NCBI GenBank assembly: GCA_022770525.1
Contig: JALEHN010000039.1
Coordinates: 1 to 64,000, forward strand
Reading direction: 5' to 3'
DNA length: 64,000 nucleotides
From: Clostridiales bacterium
GTDB lineage: Bacteria; Bacillota; Clostridia; Lachnospirales; Lachnospiraceae
Shown here: positions 53,032 through 61,846 of the stretch, piece after piece
How the letters are laid out: each line of letters starts with the position of its first letter
Position numbering within the stretch: the first letter of the stretch is position 1
Notes under the pieces: generated by a model
Told to the model about the DNA's origin: nothing
The model's database searches: none
The model's input: the letters and a program-made list of their open reading frames with translations, nothing else
Program-made: the position numbers and the translations under genes

Positions 53032-54765
53032 ATGAAAGTGCTGTTGGTGGCCATCAATGCCAAATATATACATTCAAATCCGGCGATTTACAGTCTGGCA
53101 GCTTATGCAAAGGCATACAAATCACACATTCGTCTGGCGGAATATACGATCAATCATACGGCAGATGAGGTGCTTGGCGGTATTTATAAAGAAAAAGCGG
53201 ATGTTGTTATATTTTCGTGTTATATATGGAATATTTCCATGGTTTGTGATGTGGCAGACGGTCTTAAGAAGGCTGCACCGGATATCGGGATATGGCTTGG
53301 CGGGCCGGAAGTTTCTTTTGAAAGCGACAGCTTCCTTAAAGACCATGCCTTTGCTGACGGTATTATCCGGGGAGAGGGCGAGCAGACTTTTTTAAAGCTG
53401 ATGTCTTTCTGGCAGAGCGGACAGTGTGGACCGGCATATATTGACGGTATCACTTACCGGCAGGGGCAGGAGATTATAAAAAATCCGCCTGCAGGGCTTA
53501 TGAATCTTGATGAGCTGCCATTTATATATGAAGACATGTCGTTGTTTGAAAATAAAATCATTTATTATGAGTCAAGCAGAGGCTGTCCGTATGCGTGCAG
53601 TTATTGTCTCTCATCAGTCGATAAAACGGTTCGGTTTAAGTCCATTGAGCTTGTCAAAAAAGAACTGCAGTGCTTTCTTGATGCGTCGGTAAAGCAGGTT
53701 AAGTTTGTTGACCGGACATTTAACTGCCGGCACAGCCACACAAAGGAGGTTTGGCGGTATATCCGGGATCATGATAATGGTGTGACGAATTTTCATTTTG
53801 AAATAACGGCGGATTTGATTGATGATGAAGAGATTGAGATTCTTGCTTCAATGCGTCCGGGACTTGTTCAGCTTGAAATCGGTGTACAGTCCACATGTCC
53901 AAGGACCATTGAGGAAATCCGCAGGAAGGTGGATTTTGAAAAGTTAAGTTATGTTGTCTGCCGGATTCACGAAGGCGGGAATGTTCATCAGCATCTGGAC
54001 CTGATTGCGGGACTGCCTTATGAAAACCTCGAAAGATTTAAGCAGTCATTTGATGATGTCTACGGATTAAAGCCGCAGCAGCTTCAGCTTGGGTTTTTAA
54101 AAGTACTTAAAGGTTCTTTCATGCATGAAAAACAGCAGGACTATGGTCTCGTCTGCAAAAAAGGCGCGCCTTATGAAGTGATTTCAACAAAGTGGATGAC
54201 ATTTGATGATATTTTATACTTAAAAGGTGTTGAGAATGTTCTTGAAATATTTTACAATAGTCATCAGTTCGAGCGTACCATTCAGTATCTTGAGCATCTG
54301 TTTGAGACACCGTTTGCTTTATACGGAGCACTTTCGGCATGCTTTGAAAAACATGGATGGGACAAGGTAAAAAGCCAGAGGACAGTCAGGTATGAGCAGC
54401 TTCTTTCGTTTGGCAGGTTGTGGGGCGCAGATGAAGCGCTGATGAAAGAGCTTCTGACCTATGATCTGTATGCCAGAGAGCATTTAAAGAGCAGGCCGTT
54501 ATGGCTTAAGCCCCTTGATGATGATAAAGCAGATATTTCCGGATTTTACAGTGAAAAAGAAAATATTGAGAAGTATATGCCGGCACATATCGGGGAGAAT
54601 TACCGCACGCTCAGACATTTCACCCATCTTGAGCCCTTTGATTTTGATATCGCTGCCTCTGCAAAAGAAGGCAAAGCGGTTCGGTCTGCCGGTTATATGC
54701 TGTTTGACTATAGATACAAAGATCCGCTGACCGGGGAAGCTTTTGTGACGTGGATCGGTAAATGA
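53032..54765 (+). CDS. B12-binding-domain radical SAM protein (DUF4080-type)
   Basis: The 577-residue protein combines an N-terminal cobalamin-binding Rossmann domain (about 1-140) with a radical SAM core. The iron-sulfur Cys are 185, 189 and 192 in SSRGCPYACSYC. A C-terminal DUF4080-like extension (about 390-577) follows. Such enzymes perform methylations or other radical chemistry on unknown substrates. ATG 53032 lies eight bases after AGGGAGG; an extended -10 (TGGTATACT) is visible at 52997-53005. It is divergent from the PucR pair. Confidence 0.88.
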   Translation: MKVLLVAINAKYIHSNPAIYSLAAYAKAYKSHIRLAEYTINHTADEVLGGIYKEKADVVIFSCYIWNISMVCDVADGLKKAAPDIGIWLGGPEVSFESDSFLKDHAFADGIIRGEGEQTFLKLMSFWQSGQCGPAYIDGITYRQGQEIIKNPPAGLMNLDELPFIYEDMSLFENKIIYYESSRGCPYACSYCLSSVDKTVRFKSIELVKKELQCFLDASVKQVKFVDRTFNCRHSHTKEVWRYIRDHDNGVTNFHFEITADLIDDEEIEILASMRPGLVQLEIGVQSTCPRTIEEIRRKVDFEKLSYVVCRIHEGGNVHQHLDLIAGLPYENLERFKQSFDDVYGLKPQQLQLGFLKVLKGSFMHEKQQDYGLVCKKGAPYEVISTKWMTFDDILYLKGVENVLEIFYNSHQFERTIQYLEHLFETPFALYGALSACFEKHGWDKVKSQRTVRYEQLLSFGRLWGADEALMKELLTYDLYAREHLKSRPLWLKPLDDDKADISGFYSEKENIEKYMPAHIGENYRTLRHFTHLEPFDFDIAASAKEGKAVRSAGYMLFDYRYKDPLTGEAFVTWIGK

Positions 54766-54786
54766 TATACAGAAAGGGAAAAGGCC

Positions 54787-55497
54787 GTGATTAAAGATTA
54801 TGTGGCATTTGACCTGGAAACGACAGGTTTGTCCTGTGATACAGATGAAATTATTGAAATTGGTGCCCTGAAGGTCAAAGACGGCAAAGTATGTGACCGT
54901 TTTATGACGCTGATTCATCCGAAAAAAGCCATACGGCCGGAAATCACGGCAATCACGGGAATTACAAATGAAATGACAAAGGCGGCGCCGGAAGCTGTGG
55001 AAGTGATTCCGAAATTTCTGGAATTTTGCGGTGATGAGGTTTTACTTGGGCACAATATTATGTTTGACTATAAATTTACTAAGACATTTGCGGGAAGGTT
55101 CGGGCTGACTTTTGAAAAATGCGGTATTGATACGTTAAAGATTGCCCGAAAGGTGCTGCCGGATCTGCCGTCCAAAAGTCTTGGCGCTCTGTGCGAATAC
55201 TATCAGGTGGTCAATGCCGCGGCACACCGCGCTTATCATGATGCGCTGGCGACAGCAAAAATTTATCAGATGATGGCCCATTATTTTGAACAGTCTAATC
55301 CAAAGCTGTTTGAACCGCAGCCTTTGACATTTAAAGTGAAAAAAAGCCAGCCGGCAACAATGAAACAAAAATCATACCTGACAAGCCTGATGGCATACCA
55401 TAGGATAAAGATGGATGTTGATGTTTCGAATCTGAGTAAAAGTGAGATGTCAAAAGTGATTGACAGGATCATTCTCCAATATGGTCGTATGATGTAA
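54787..55497 (+). CDS. DnaQ-like 3'-5' exonuclease
   Basis: The 236-residue protein has DEDDh exonuclease motifs: FDLETTGLS (Exo I), GHNIMFDYKF (Exo II) and HRAYHDALAT (Exo III). The C-terminal ~60 residues, with QPATMKQKSYLTSLMAYHRI, form a small extra helical domain. It could be a proofreading-type or repair exonuclease. GTG 54787 has AAAGGG upstream. Confidence 0.9.
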   Translation: MIKDYVAFDLETTGLSCDTDEIIEIGALKVKDGKVCDRFMTLIHPKKAIRPEITAITGITNEMTKAAPEAVEVIPKFLEFCGDEVLLGHNIMFDYKFTKTFAGRFGLTFEKCGIDTLKIARKVLPDLPSKSLGALCEYYQVVNAAAHRAYHDALATAKIYQMMAHYFEQSNPKLFEPQPLTFKVKKSQPATMKQKSYLTSLMAYHRIKMDVDVSNLSKSEMSKVIDRIILQYGRMM

Positions 55498-55512
55498 GAA
55501 AAGAGGTACACG

Positions 55513-55611
55513 ATGTTTAACAGAAAGTCCAGAAAAATATTCTCAACAGTGATTGTGATTTTACTGATTGCAGCGATGGTTCTTGGTGCTGCGGCATCAT
55601 TTATTTTATAA
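55513..55611 (+). CDS. 32-residue single-pass membrane peptide
   Basis: A short ORF follows AAGAGGTACACG by normal spacing and encodes a basic head (MFNRKSRKIF) plus one hydrophobic helix (STVIVILLIAAMVLGAAASF). It ends in TAATG, touching the possible upstream start of the next frame. The start, strong binding site and coding-like composition support a real gene. Its role is unknown; small membrane peptides of this form occur widely in Firmicutes. Confidence 0.65.
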   Translation: MFNRKSRKIFSTVIVILLIAAMVLGAAASFIL

Positions 55612-55646
55612 TGTCGGTGGATATCAGTATTTGCAGGAGGAAATCA

Positions 55647-56657
55647 ATGATTACAGGTAAATGTCCGGAAAGTATATTAAAGCGTTCCGTATTGAAACAA
55701 CTGAATCAACGGCAGCAGCAGGTCATATGCCGGCCGGGCATCGGACAGGGAAGTGCAGTGTTTAAGGTGCCGTCCGCAGAAACGGATGGGGTCTATATCG
55801 TCACCCATACGGCAAGTTTTTCCGGAAGTCCGAAGGAAGCTGCCTGCGGTGCTGTTCATGGTGCGGCTGCTGCGCTGATGGCAAAAGGTGCTGTACCTGT
55901 GGGGCTTGAGACTGCAGTTTTAATGCCGCCGGATTACCCTGAAAGTCAGTTAAAGCAGCTGATGACCCTTCTTGATGAAACATGCGGTATTTATGATATG
56001 GAGATTTTAGGCGGTCATACAGAATATATGCCTGTGATTGGCGAACTGACAGTGACAGTTACTGCCGCGGGCTATACAAATGAAATACCGGAGACATTTT
56101 CGGCAAGAGCCGGAGATGATATCGTGATGACAAAATGGGCAGGATTATATGGCACAGCAGTCGTGGCTTCACGAAAAGCTGATGAATTAAAAGGCAGATA
56201 TTATCCTGATTTTATAGAAGAAACGGATAGATATTTTGAATATTTGTCCGTAAAGCGCGAGATTGAAATTGCGCGTCAGTTTGATACATCGGTGATGTAC
56301 GGCATTGCAAAAGAGGGCATTTTCGGTGCGCTCTGGGAGGTCGCAGTCGCCGGTAAGGTGGGTCTTTTTGTTGATTTAAAAAAGATTCCACTGAAGCAGC
56401 AGACGGTTGAAATATGTAATTATTATGACATTAATCCATATAAACTGTCAGGCTACGGTGCGTTGCTGATCGGTACATCCGAGGGTGAACATCTGGCGGC
56501 AGCACTTAGGGAAAACGGTATTGAGGCAGCGGTGATCGGCCGGTTTACTTCCGGTAATGACCGTGTTGTTGTTAACGATGATGAGGTGCGTTATCTTGAG
56601 CCGCCGCGGGGCAGTGAATTATGGAAGTTCTTATGTGATGGAGGAAAAGAGTCATGA
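55647..56657 (+). CDS. AIR synthase-like protein (HypE/ThiL/SelD superfamily)
   Basis: The 336-residue protein resembles HypE-type members of the PurM/AIR synthase superfamily: a Gly/Ala-rich N-terminal half with DGVYIVTHTASFSGSPKEA and GGHTEYMPVIGELTVTVTAAG, then DDIVMTKWAGLYGTAV and a C-terminal domain with LIGTSEGEHL. No hydrogenase genes are nearby, so the substrate is open. ATG 55647 follows CAGGAGG; the frame runs back to 55611. Its end overlaps the Lrp gene start. Confidence 0.8.
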   Translation: MITGKCPESILKRSVLKQLNQRQQQVICRPGIGQGSAVFKVPSAETDGVYIVTHTASFSGSPKEAACGAVHGAAAALMAKGAVPVGLETAVLMPPDYPESQLKQLMTLLDETCGIYDMEILGGHTEYMPVIGELTVTVTAAGYTNEIPETFSARAGDDIVMTKWAGLYGTAVVASRKADELKGRYYPDFIEETDRYFEYLSVKREIEIARQFDTSVMYGIAKEGIFGALWEVAVAGKVGLFVDLKKIPLKQQTVEICNYYDINPYKLSGYGALLIGTSEGEHLAAALRENGIEAAVIGRFTSGNDRVVVNDDEVRYLEPPRGSELWKFLCDGGKES

Positions 56658-57136
56658 AAGAAAAAATATTATCAGTTATAGAAAAAAACAGCAGAATCAG
56701 TATTGAAGATCTGGCAGTATTGCTCGGTGAGCCGGTGGAAGCTGTTGCACAGGCTGTGATGGAGATGGAGCATGATAAAGTCATCTGCGGCTATCATACC
56801 ATCATCAACTGGGATAAGGTTGAGACACAGAAGGTCAACGCATTGATCGAGGTGCGTGTGACACCGCAGAGAAATCTTGGGTTTGATAAAATTGCGGAAC
56901 GTATTTATAACTTCCCTGAGGTTGAGTCTATTTATCTGATGTCCGGCGGATTTGATTTTGTGATTTTTCTTGAAGGAAAGACCCTTCAGGAGGTTGCTGA
57001 ATTTGTTTCATCAAAGCTTTCTACACTGGAATCCGTACTCAGCACGGCGACACATTTTGTGCTTAAAAAGTATAAAGATCATGGCACAATTATAGCCGAA
57101 CAGCCTAAAAAAGAAAGGATGCTGATTACACCGTGA
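56654..57136 (+). CDS. Lrp/AsnC-family transcriptional regulator
   Basis: The 160-residue protein has an N-terminal winged helix (about 1-60, NSRISIEDLAVLLGEPVEAV) and a C-terminal RAM ligand-binding domain (about 65-145). Lrp-type regulators sense amino acids. It overlaps the AIR-synthase-like gene by four bases (ATGA) and the aminotransferase gene by four (GTGA), so all three are coupled. Confidence 0.9.
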   Translation: MKEKILSVIEKNSRISIEDLAVLLGEPVEAVAQAVMEMEHDKVICGYHTIINWDKVETQKVNALIEVRVTPQRNLGFDKIAERIYNFPEVESIYLMSGGFDFVIFLEGKTLQEVAEFVSSKLSTLESVLSTATHFVLKKYKDHGTIIAEQPKKERMLITP

Positions 57137-58311
57137 GAAACCCGTTATCTAAAAAAATCGTTGAAATTAAGCCGTCGGGTATCCGCAAGTTTTTTGATAT
57201 AGTGACTGAAATGAATGATCCTGAGGTGATTTCGTTAGGTGTCGGTGAACCCGATTTTGATACACCGTGGCATATCCGCGAGGAAGGCATTTACTCTCTT
57301 GAAAAAGGGCGTACTTTTTATACGTCAAATGCAGGTCTGATGGAATTAAGAAAGGAAATTAACAATTATCTGACAAGAAAGTGTCAGGTGTCCTATGACC
57401 CTGCCCATGAGATTATTCTGACTGTGGGCGGTTCAGAAGCCATTGATATTGCACTGCGTGCAATGCTTGATCCGGGTGATGAAGTCCTGATCCCGCAGCC
57501 AAGCTATGTTTCCTATGAGCCATGTACAATTCTTGCCGATGGTGTTCCTGTCATTATTAACCTTAAAGAGGAAAATGATTTCCGTCTGACAAAAGAAGAA
57601 GTTCTTGAAGCACTGACAGAAAAAACAAAAGTATTGATACTGCCGTTTCCGAACAATCCGACAGGTTCGGTGCTTAGAAAAAAGGATCTTGAGGAGATTG
57701 CACAGGTTTGTATTGAACATGATATTTTTGTCATCTCCGATGAGATATACAGTGAACTTACATATGGTGAGGCAAAGCATGTGACGATCGCTTCCATTCC
57801 GGGAATGCGTGAGCGTACCATACTGATCAACGGCTTTTCAAAAGCCTTTGCGATGACAGGATGGCGTCTCGGTTATGCCTGCGGACCCGGAAATATTATT
57901 CAGCAGATGACAAAGATTCACCAGTTTGCCATTATGTGCGCACCGACATCAAGCCAGTATGCGGCTGTGGAGGCATTAAAGCACGGCGATCAGGATGTGG
58001 AAATGATGCGGCAGTCTTATGACCAGAGACGGCGTTTTCTTATTAAAACTTTCCGTGATATGGGACTTCACTGTTTTGAACCCTTTGGCGCATTTTATAT
58101 TTTCCCGAGTATTAAAAATCTCGGCATGACTTCTGATGAATTTGCGGCTGAGCTTTTAAAAGAAGAAAAAGTGGCTGTTGTTCCGGGTACGGCATTCGGT
58201 GACTGCGGTGAAGGATTCCTGCGTATTTCCTATGCTTACTCTCTGGAGGAATTAAAGGAAGCAACAGGCCGTATTGCAAGATTTGTAGAAAGAAGAAAGA
58301 AGCTATTGTAA
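57133..58311 (+). CDS. Pyridoxal-phosphate aminotransferase, class I/II
   Basis: The 392-residue enzyme has the fold-type I motifs GVGEPDFDTPWHI, NPTGSVL, SDEIYSELTY and the PLP-binding Lys in INGFSKAFAMTGWRLGY. Relatives act on aspartate, alanine or aromatic amino acids. Being coupled to an Lrp regulator suggests a role tied to amino-acid levels. Start GTG 57133. Confidence 0.93.
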   Translation: MRNPLSKKIVEIKPSGIRKFFDIVTEMNDPEVISLGVGEPDFDTPWHIREEGIYSLEKGRTFYTSNAGLMELRKEINNYLTRKCQVSYDPAHEIILTVGGSEAIDIALRAMLDPGDEVLIPQPSYVSYEPCTILADGVPVIINLKEENDFRLTKEEVLEALTEKTKVLILPFPNNPTGSVLRKKDLEEIAQVCIEHDIFVISDEIYSELTYGEAKHVTIASIPGMRERTILINGFSKAFAMTGWRLGYACGPGNIIQQMTKIHQFAIMCAPTSSQYAAVEALKHGDQDVEMMRQSYDQRRRFLIKTFRDMGLHCFEPFGAFYIFPSIKNLGMTSDEFAAELLKEEKVAVVPGTAFGDCGEGFLRISYAYSLEELKEATGRIARFVERRKKLL

Positions 58312-58312
58312 T

Positions 58313-58816
58313 ATGTTAAATATTGTACTTCATGAGCCGGAAATGCCGGCCAACACAGGGAATATCGGCAGAACCTGTGTGGCTACGGGAACACGGCTTC
58401 ACTTGATAGAACCTCTCGGTTTTAAAATTAATGAAAAACAGTTAAAACGTGCGGGTCTTGATTACTGGGATAAGCTTGATGTGACTGTTTATGATAATTT
58501 TCAGGATTTTCTTGAGAAAAATCCCGATGCCAGGACCAATATGTATATGGCAACGACAAAGGCACATCACGCTTATACGGAAGTGTCTTATGAAAAAGAC
58601 TGTTATATCATGTTTGGCAAGGAAAGTGCGGGTATTCCGGAAGAAATTCTTGTGGATTATGAGGATACGTGTGTGCGTATTCCAATGCTTGAAGATATAC
58701 GTTCACTGAATCTGTCAAATTCCGTGGCAATTGTGCTTTACGAGGCATTAAGACAGCAGAACTTTGAACAGATGCAGCTTTACGGACAATTGCACAGGCT
58801 GCATTGGAAAGAATAA
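58313..58816 (+). CDS. trmL: tRNA (cytidine/uridine-2'-O-)-methyltransferase TrmL
   Basis: The 167-residue SPOUT enzyme methylates position 34 of tRNA-Leu species. It shows HEPEMPANTGNIGRTC, MFGKESAGIPEE and IPMLEDIRSLNLSNSVAIVLYEA, the knot-forming motifs, at the usual length. It starts one base after the aminotransferase stop codon. Confidence 0.95.
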   Translation: MLNIVLHEPEMPANTGNIGRTCVATGTRLHLIEPLGFKINEKQLKRAGLDYWDKLDVTVYDNFQDFLEKNPDARTNMYMATTKAHHAYTEVSYEKDCYIMFGKESAGIPEEILVDYEDTCVRIPMLEDIRSLNLSNSVAIVLYEALRQQNFEQMQLYGQLHRLHWKE

Positions 58817-58873
58817 GAAATCATGGGGGCAAAGGTTTAGACCCCGAAATTATAGTAAACAGGAGTTTGAGCG

Positions 58874-59800
58874 ATGATTTATAATAATATATTGGAAGCA
58901 ATCGGACATACACCGGTGATTGAGCTGACAAAGATGGCTGATCCCGAAGGAGCCCGTGTCCTTGTAAAGTTTGAAGGATTAAATGTGGGCGGATCCATTA
59001 AGACAAGAACCGCATATAATATGATTTGTACCGCTGAGCGGGAAGGTATTTTAAAGCCGGATTCTGTCATCGTTGAACCGACAAGCGGCAACCAGGGTAT
59101 CGGCCTGGCGCTTGTGGGCGCTGTCAAAGGCTATAAAACAGTAATCATTATGCCGGATTCTGTCAGCCATGAACGGAAAATGCTTGTGGAGCATTATGGC
59201 GCGGAAGTTATTTTGATCCACGATGCGGGCAATATCGGTGACTGCATCGATGAATGTGTCAGGACTGCGGAGCGGATGGCAAAAGAAAATCCGAAAGTTT
59301 TTGTGCCTCAGCAGTTTGAGAATGCGGCAAATCCGATGGTACACCGCCATCATACCGGTCTGGAGATCCTTGAGCAGGTGGCAGGTCCGATCGACGGATT
59401 TTGTTCAGGCATCGGTACAGGCGGTACGATCACCGGCATCGGAGAAACTTTGAAGGCACTGAATCCGGATATTACAATCTGGGCGGTGGAACCTGAAAAT
59501 GCGGCAATCCTTGCAGGCGGCACTGTGGGCAATCATATCCAGATGGGTATCGGCGACGGCGTGATTCCGGGCGTATTAAACCAGAAGATTTATGATGATA
59601 TTTTTGTGGTTTCCGATGAACTGGCACTTAAGACAGCAAAGGATCTGGCAAGAATCGAAGGCCTGATGTGCGGTATTTCAAGCGGCACCAATGTGGCCGC
59701 TGCGCTGGCGCTGGCCAAAAAGCTCGGTAAAGGAAAGACGGTTGTCACAATATTGCCGGATACGGCAGAGCGGTATTTTTCAACACCGCTGTTTGAGTAA
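58874..59800 (+). CDS. cysK: Cysteine synthase A
   Basis: The 308-residue PLP enzyme makes cysteine from O-acetylserine and sulfide. It has IGHTPVIEL, the PLP-Lys segment GGSIKTRTAYNM, PTSGNQGIGLA, GIGTGGTITGIGE and SSGTNVAAAL. ATG 58874 has AGGAG upstream. A strong terminator follows. Confidence 0.95.
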   Translation: MIYNNILEAIGHTPVIELTKMADPEGARVLVKFEGLNVGGSIKTRTAYNMICTAEREGILKPDSVIVEPTSGNQGIGLALVGAVKGYKTVIIMPDSVSHERKMLVEHYGAEVILIHDAGNIGDCIDECVRTAERMAKENPKVFVPQQFENAANPMVHRHHTGLEILEQVAGPIDGFCSGIGTGGTITGIGETLKALNPDITIWAVEPENAAILAGGTVGNHIQMGIGDGVIPGVLNQKIYDDIFVVSDELALKTAKDLARIEGLMCGISSGTNVAAALALAKKLGKGKTVVTILPDTAERYFSTPLFE

Positions 59801-59835
59801 AACAAAGCAGAGAGATATCTTAAAAACAAACAAAT

Positions 59836-59873
59836 ACGGCGGCGGGAATCCATTGTTCCCGTCGCCGTTTTAA
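59836..59873 (+). terminator. Rho-independent terminator after cysK
   Basis: A 13-base GC-rich stem ACGGCGGCGGGAA/TTCCCGTCGCCGT (one G-T pair) is followed by TTTT. Confidence 0.88.
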
Positions 59874-59878
59874 TGCAA

Positions 59879-59993
59879 TTCGGCATAAGCACCGGTGTTA
59901 TTATAATATAAACTCCGGTATGATTCCAACATAAACGCTGCTGTTATTCCGGCATAAACGCTGCTGTTATTCCGGCATAAGCTCTGTTGTCAT
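59879..59993. repeat. Five 23-bp tandem repeats overlapping the end of the thiY-like gene
   Basis: Units start at 59879, 59902, 59925, 59948 and 59971 and share a CATAA(A/G)C core followed by a TGTTAT-like end. The last unit encodes the final residues and stop of the minus-strand binding-protein gene, and the others become more diverged away from it. Confidence 0.85.
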
Positions 59994-61070
59994 AAATTCG
60001 CTGACATCTTTCTTTTCATTGACCAGACCCTGATCATAAAGCCAGTCGATGTTTTCCTGCCATATTTCGTCAGACTGAGAGAGGAAGGCAGAGTCATCCA
60101 TTTCCATAATTGGCAGAAGGATTTCCATACTCTTTGTTTCTACCGTTTCAGAAAGCGGGAAGTTTTCAGCGTTCTGATTATCAAGCAAAATCTGAAGGAC
60201 AGCGGCAGGGTCATTTTTCATATCTTCAAAGCCTTTTTTTGACGCACGCAGGAAAGATTTCAGTGTTTCGGGATCATTTTGAATCATCTCGTCATTGGCA
60301 AGGAAAACAAGTTCGTAATAAGTCGGAACACCGTAATCATCAAGGTTGAAGTAGTTGACTTCAAAGCCTTCTTCTTCCATCTGAGGCACTTCATGGTTCA
60401 CAAGGCAGCCGATGGTGGCATCAACCTGTCCTGTCGTCATGGAAGCCATCAAATCGAAGCCGACATTGATCAGTTTGCTCTCATCGTATTCAATACCGGC
60501 ATTTTCAAGAAGAAATTTCACAAGGGCCATACTTAAATCTGTGCCTGCATAACCAATCGTTTTGCCTTCGAGATCTTTCGGGGAAGTGATGTTTTTATCC
60601 TTCAAAGAAAGAATAATATTTAACGGTTTCTGAGCAATGGAGGCGATGGATTTCACCGGAACATTCTGATTTGTTCTTGTTGTGATGACATCCTGCATAT
60701 AGTAGGTACCGATTTCAGCCTTGCCGGCTGCCACAAGTGAGATGGCATCGTTTTCGTTGGAAGGAAACTGAATATTGACTTTTAAGCCTTCTTCTTCATA
60801 ATAGCCTTTTTCAATCGCATCATAAATAAATGCATGAATGGCATTGGGATACCAGTCAAGGACAACGTTGATTTCTTTGAATTCGGTATTTTCGTCAGTA
60901 TTTTCTCCGGTATTTGCTTCCGAAACGGTATTTTGTGCCAAAGCGTTTGAAGTGTCTTTAGTGTCTGAAAGATTATTGCTGCCGGACTGGATCTGTCCGC
61001 AGGCAGCCATTGAAAGTAAAAGGGTGCCTGCACAAACAGCGGCTGTGATTTTCTTAAACAATTTGTTCAT
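59967..61070 (-). CDS. ABC transporter substrate-binding lipoprotein, ThiY/NMT1-like
   Basis: The 367-residue lipoprotein has the lipobox SMAAC and an NMT1/THI5-like domain with VLDWYPNAIHAFIYDAIEKGYY, IGYAGTDLSMALVKFLLENAGI and FLRASKKGFEDM. Such proteins bind formylaminopyrimidine or hydroxymethylpyrimidine precursors of thiamine. ATG 61070 follows CGGAGGA. It is last in the TPP-controlled tenA operon. Confidence 0.9.
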   Translation of the reverse strand: MNKLFKKITAAVCAGTLLLSMAACGQIQSGSNNLSDTKDTSNALAQNTVSEANTGENTDENTEFKEINVVLDWYPNAIHAFIYDAIEKGYYEEEGLKVNIQFPSNENDAISLVAAGKAEIGTYYMQDVITTRTNQNVPVKSIASIAQKPLNIILSLKDKNITSPKDLEGKTIGYAGTDLSMALVKFLLENAGIEYDESKLINVGFDLMASMTTGQVDATIGCLVNHEVPQMEEEGFEVNYFNLDDYGVPTYYELVFLANDEMIQNDPETLKSFLRASKKGFEDMKNDPAAVLQILLDNQNAENFPLSETVETKSMEILLPIMEMDDSAFLSQSDEIWQENIDWLYDQGLVNEKKDVSEFMTTELMPE

Positions 61071-61102
61071 TTTAATTCCTCCGTTATCATTGTGTGATGA
61101 AT

Positions 61103-61846
61103 TTATAATTCCTGGCGCCATTTAATCATGATTTTTTCAAGAATACCCACAAGGGCAACAATCACCATGGCAGCCACAGAAAGCAGTACAATCGGCGCAA
61201 ATACACCGGCGCCGTCAAGCTGTGTCATCATGCGGCGGCTGAAATAGCCGAGGCCTTTTTGGGCACCGAGCCATTCGCCGATGGCAGCGCCGATGATGCT
61301 TAAAGGAATGGCCATTTTAATCGCCGAAAAGAAATAAGGCAGTGCAGTGGGCCATTTCAGTTTAATAAATATGTCTTTTTTAGAAGCACCGAAGCTGATT
61401 AGAAGTTCTTCCATTTCCCTTTTGGTCGATTTAAAACCGTCGTAAACGGTAATGGTTATCGGAAAGAAAGTAATCAGTATGGTCACAAGGATTTTACTCC
61501 ATATGCCGTAGCCGAACCAGAGGACAAACAGCGGCGCGATGGCTGTGGTCGGAATGGTCTGTGAGGCGATAATGATCGGGTAAAGTGCTTTTTCAATAGT
61601 TTCATTTAAATCCATGATCACAGCCAGAAAAAGACCGAGAACAATGGAAATCAAAAGACCGATCAGCGTGATCGTCATTGTAGCCGGAAGGTGGACGCTA
61701 AACAGCGGCACGCGAAGCTCCCACAGCTTTTTAATAATCTGTATCGGTGACGGGAGAATGTAAGCGGCATTCATACCCATGGCACCGGCCTGCCATAAAA
61801 TCAGCAGAATAAAAACAAATATCATTGCAGGAAGATTTTTTTTCAT
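61103..61846 (-). CDS. ABC transporter permease, ThiX-like
   Basis: The 247-residue permease has about six membrane helices and the coupling loop LISFGASKKDIFIKLKWPTALPY, with GEWLGAQKGLGYF near the end, as in the nitrate/taurine/pyrimidine permease family. Its ATG overlaps the ATPase gene stop (ATGA). Confidence 0.92.
   Translation of the reverse strand: MKKNLPAMIFVFILLILWQAGAMGMNAAYILPSPIQIIKKLWELRVPLFSVHLPATMTITLIGLLISIVLGLFLAVIMDLNETIEKALYPIIIASQTIPTTAIAPLFVLWFGYGIWSKILVTILITFFPITITVYDGFKSTKREMEELLISFGASKKDIFIKLKWPTALPYFFSAIKMAIPLSIIGAAIGEWLGAQKGLGYFSRRMMTQLDGAGVFAPIVLLSVAAMVIVALVGILEKIMIKWRQEL

Noticed and set aside
58825-58846. GGGG...CCCC hairpin before cysK
   Set aside because: The stem is only four bases and there is no T-run; it is too weak to call a terminator.
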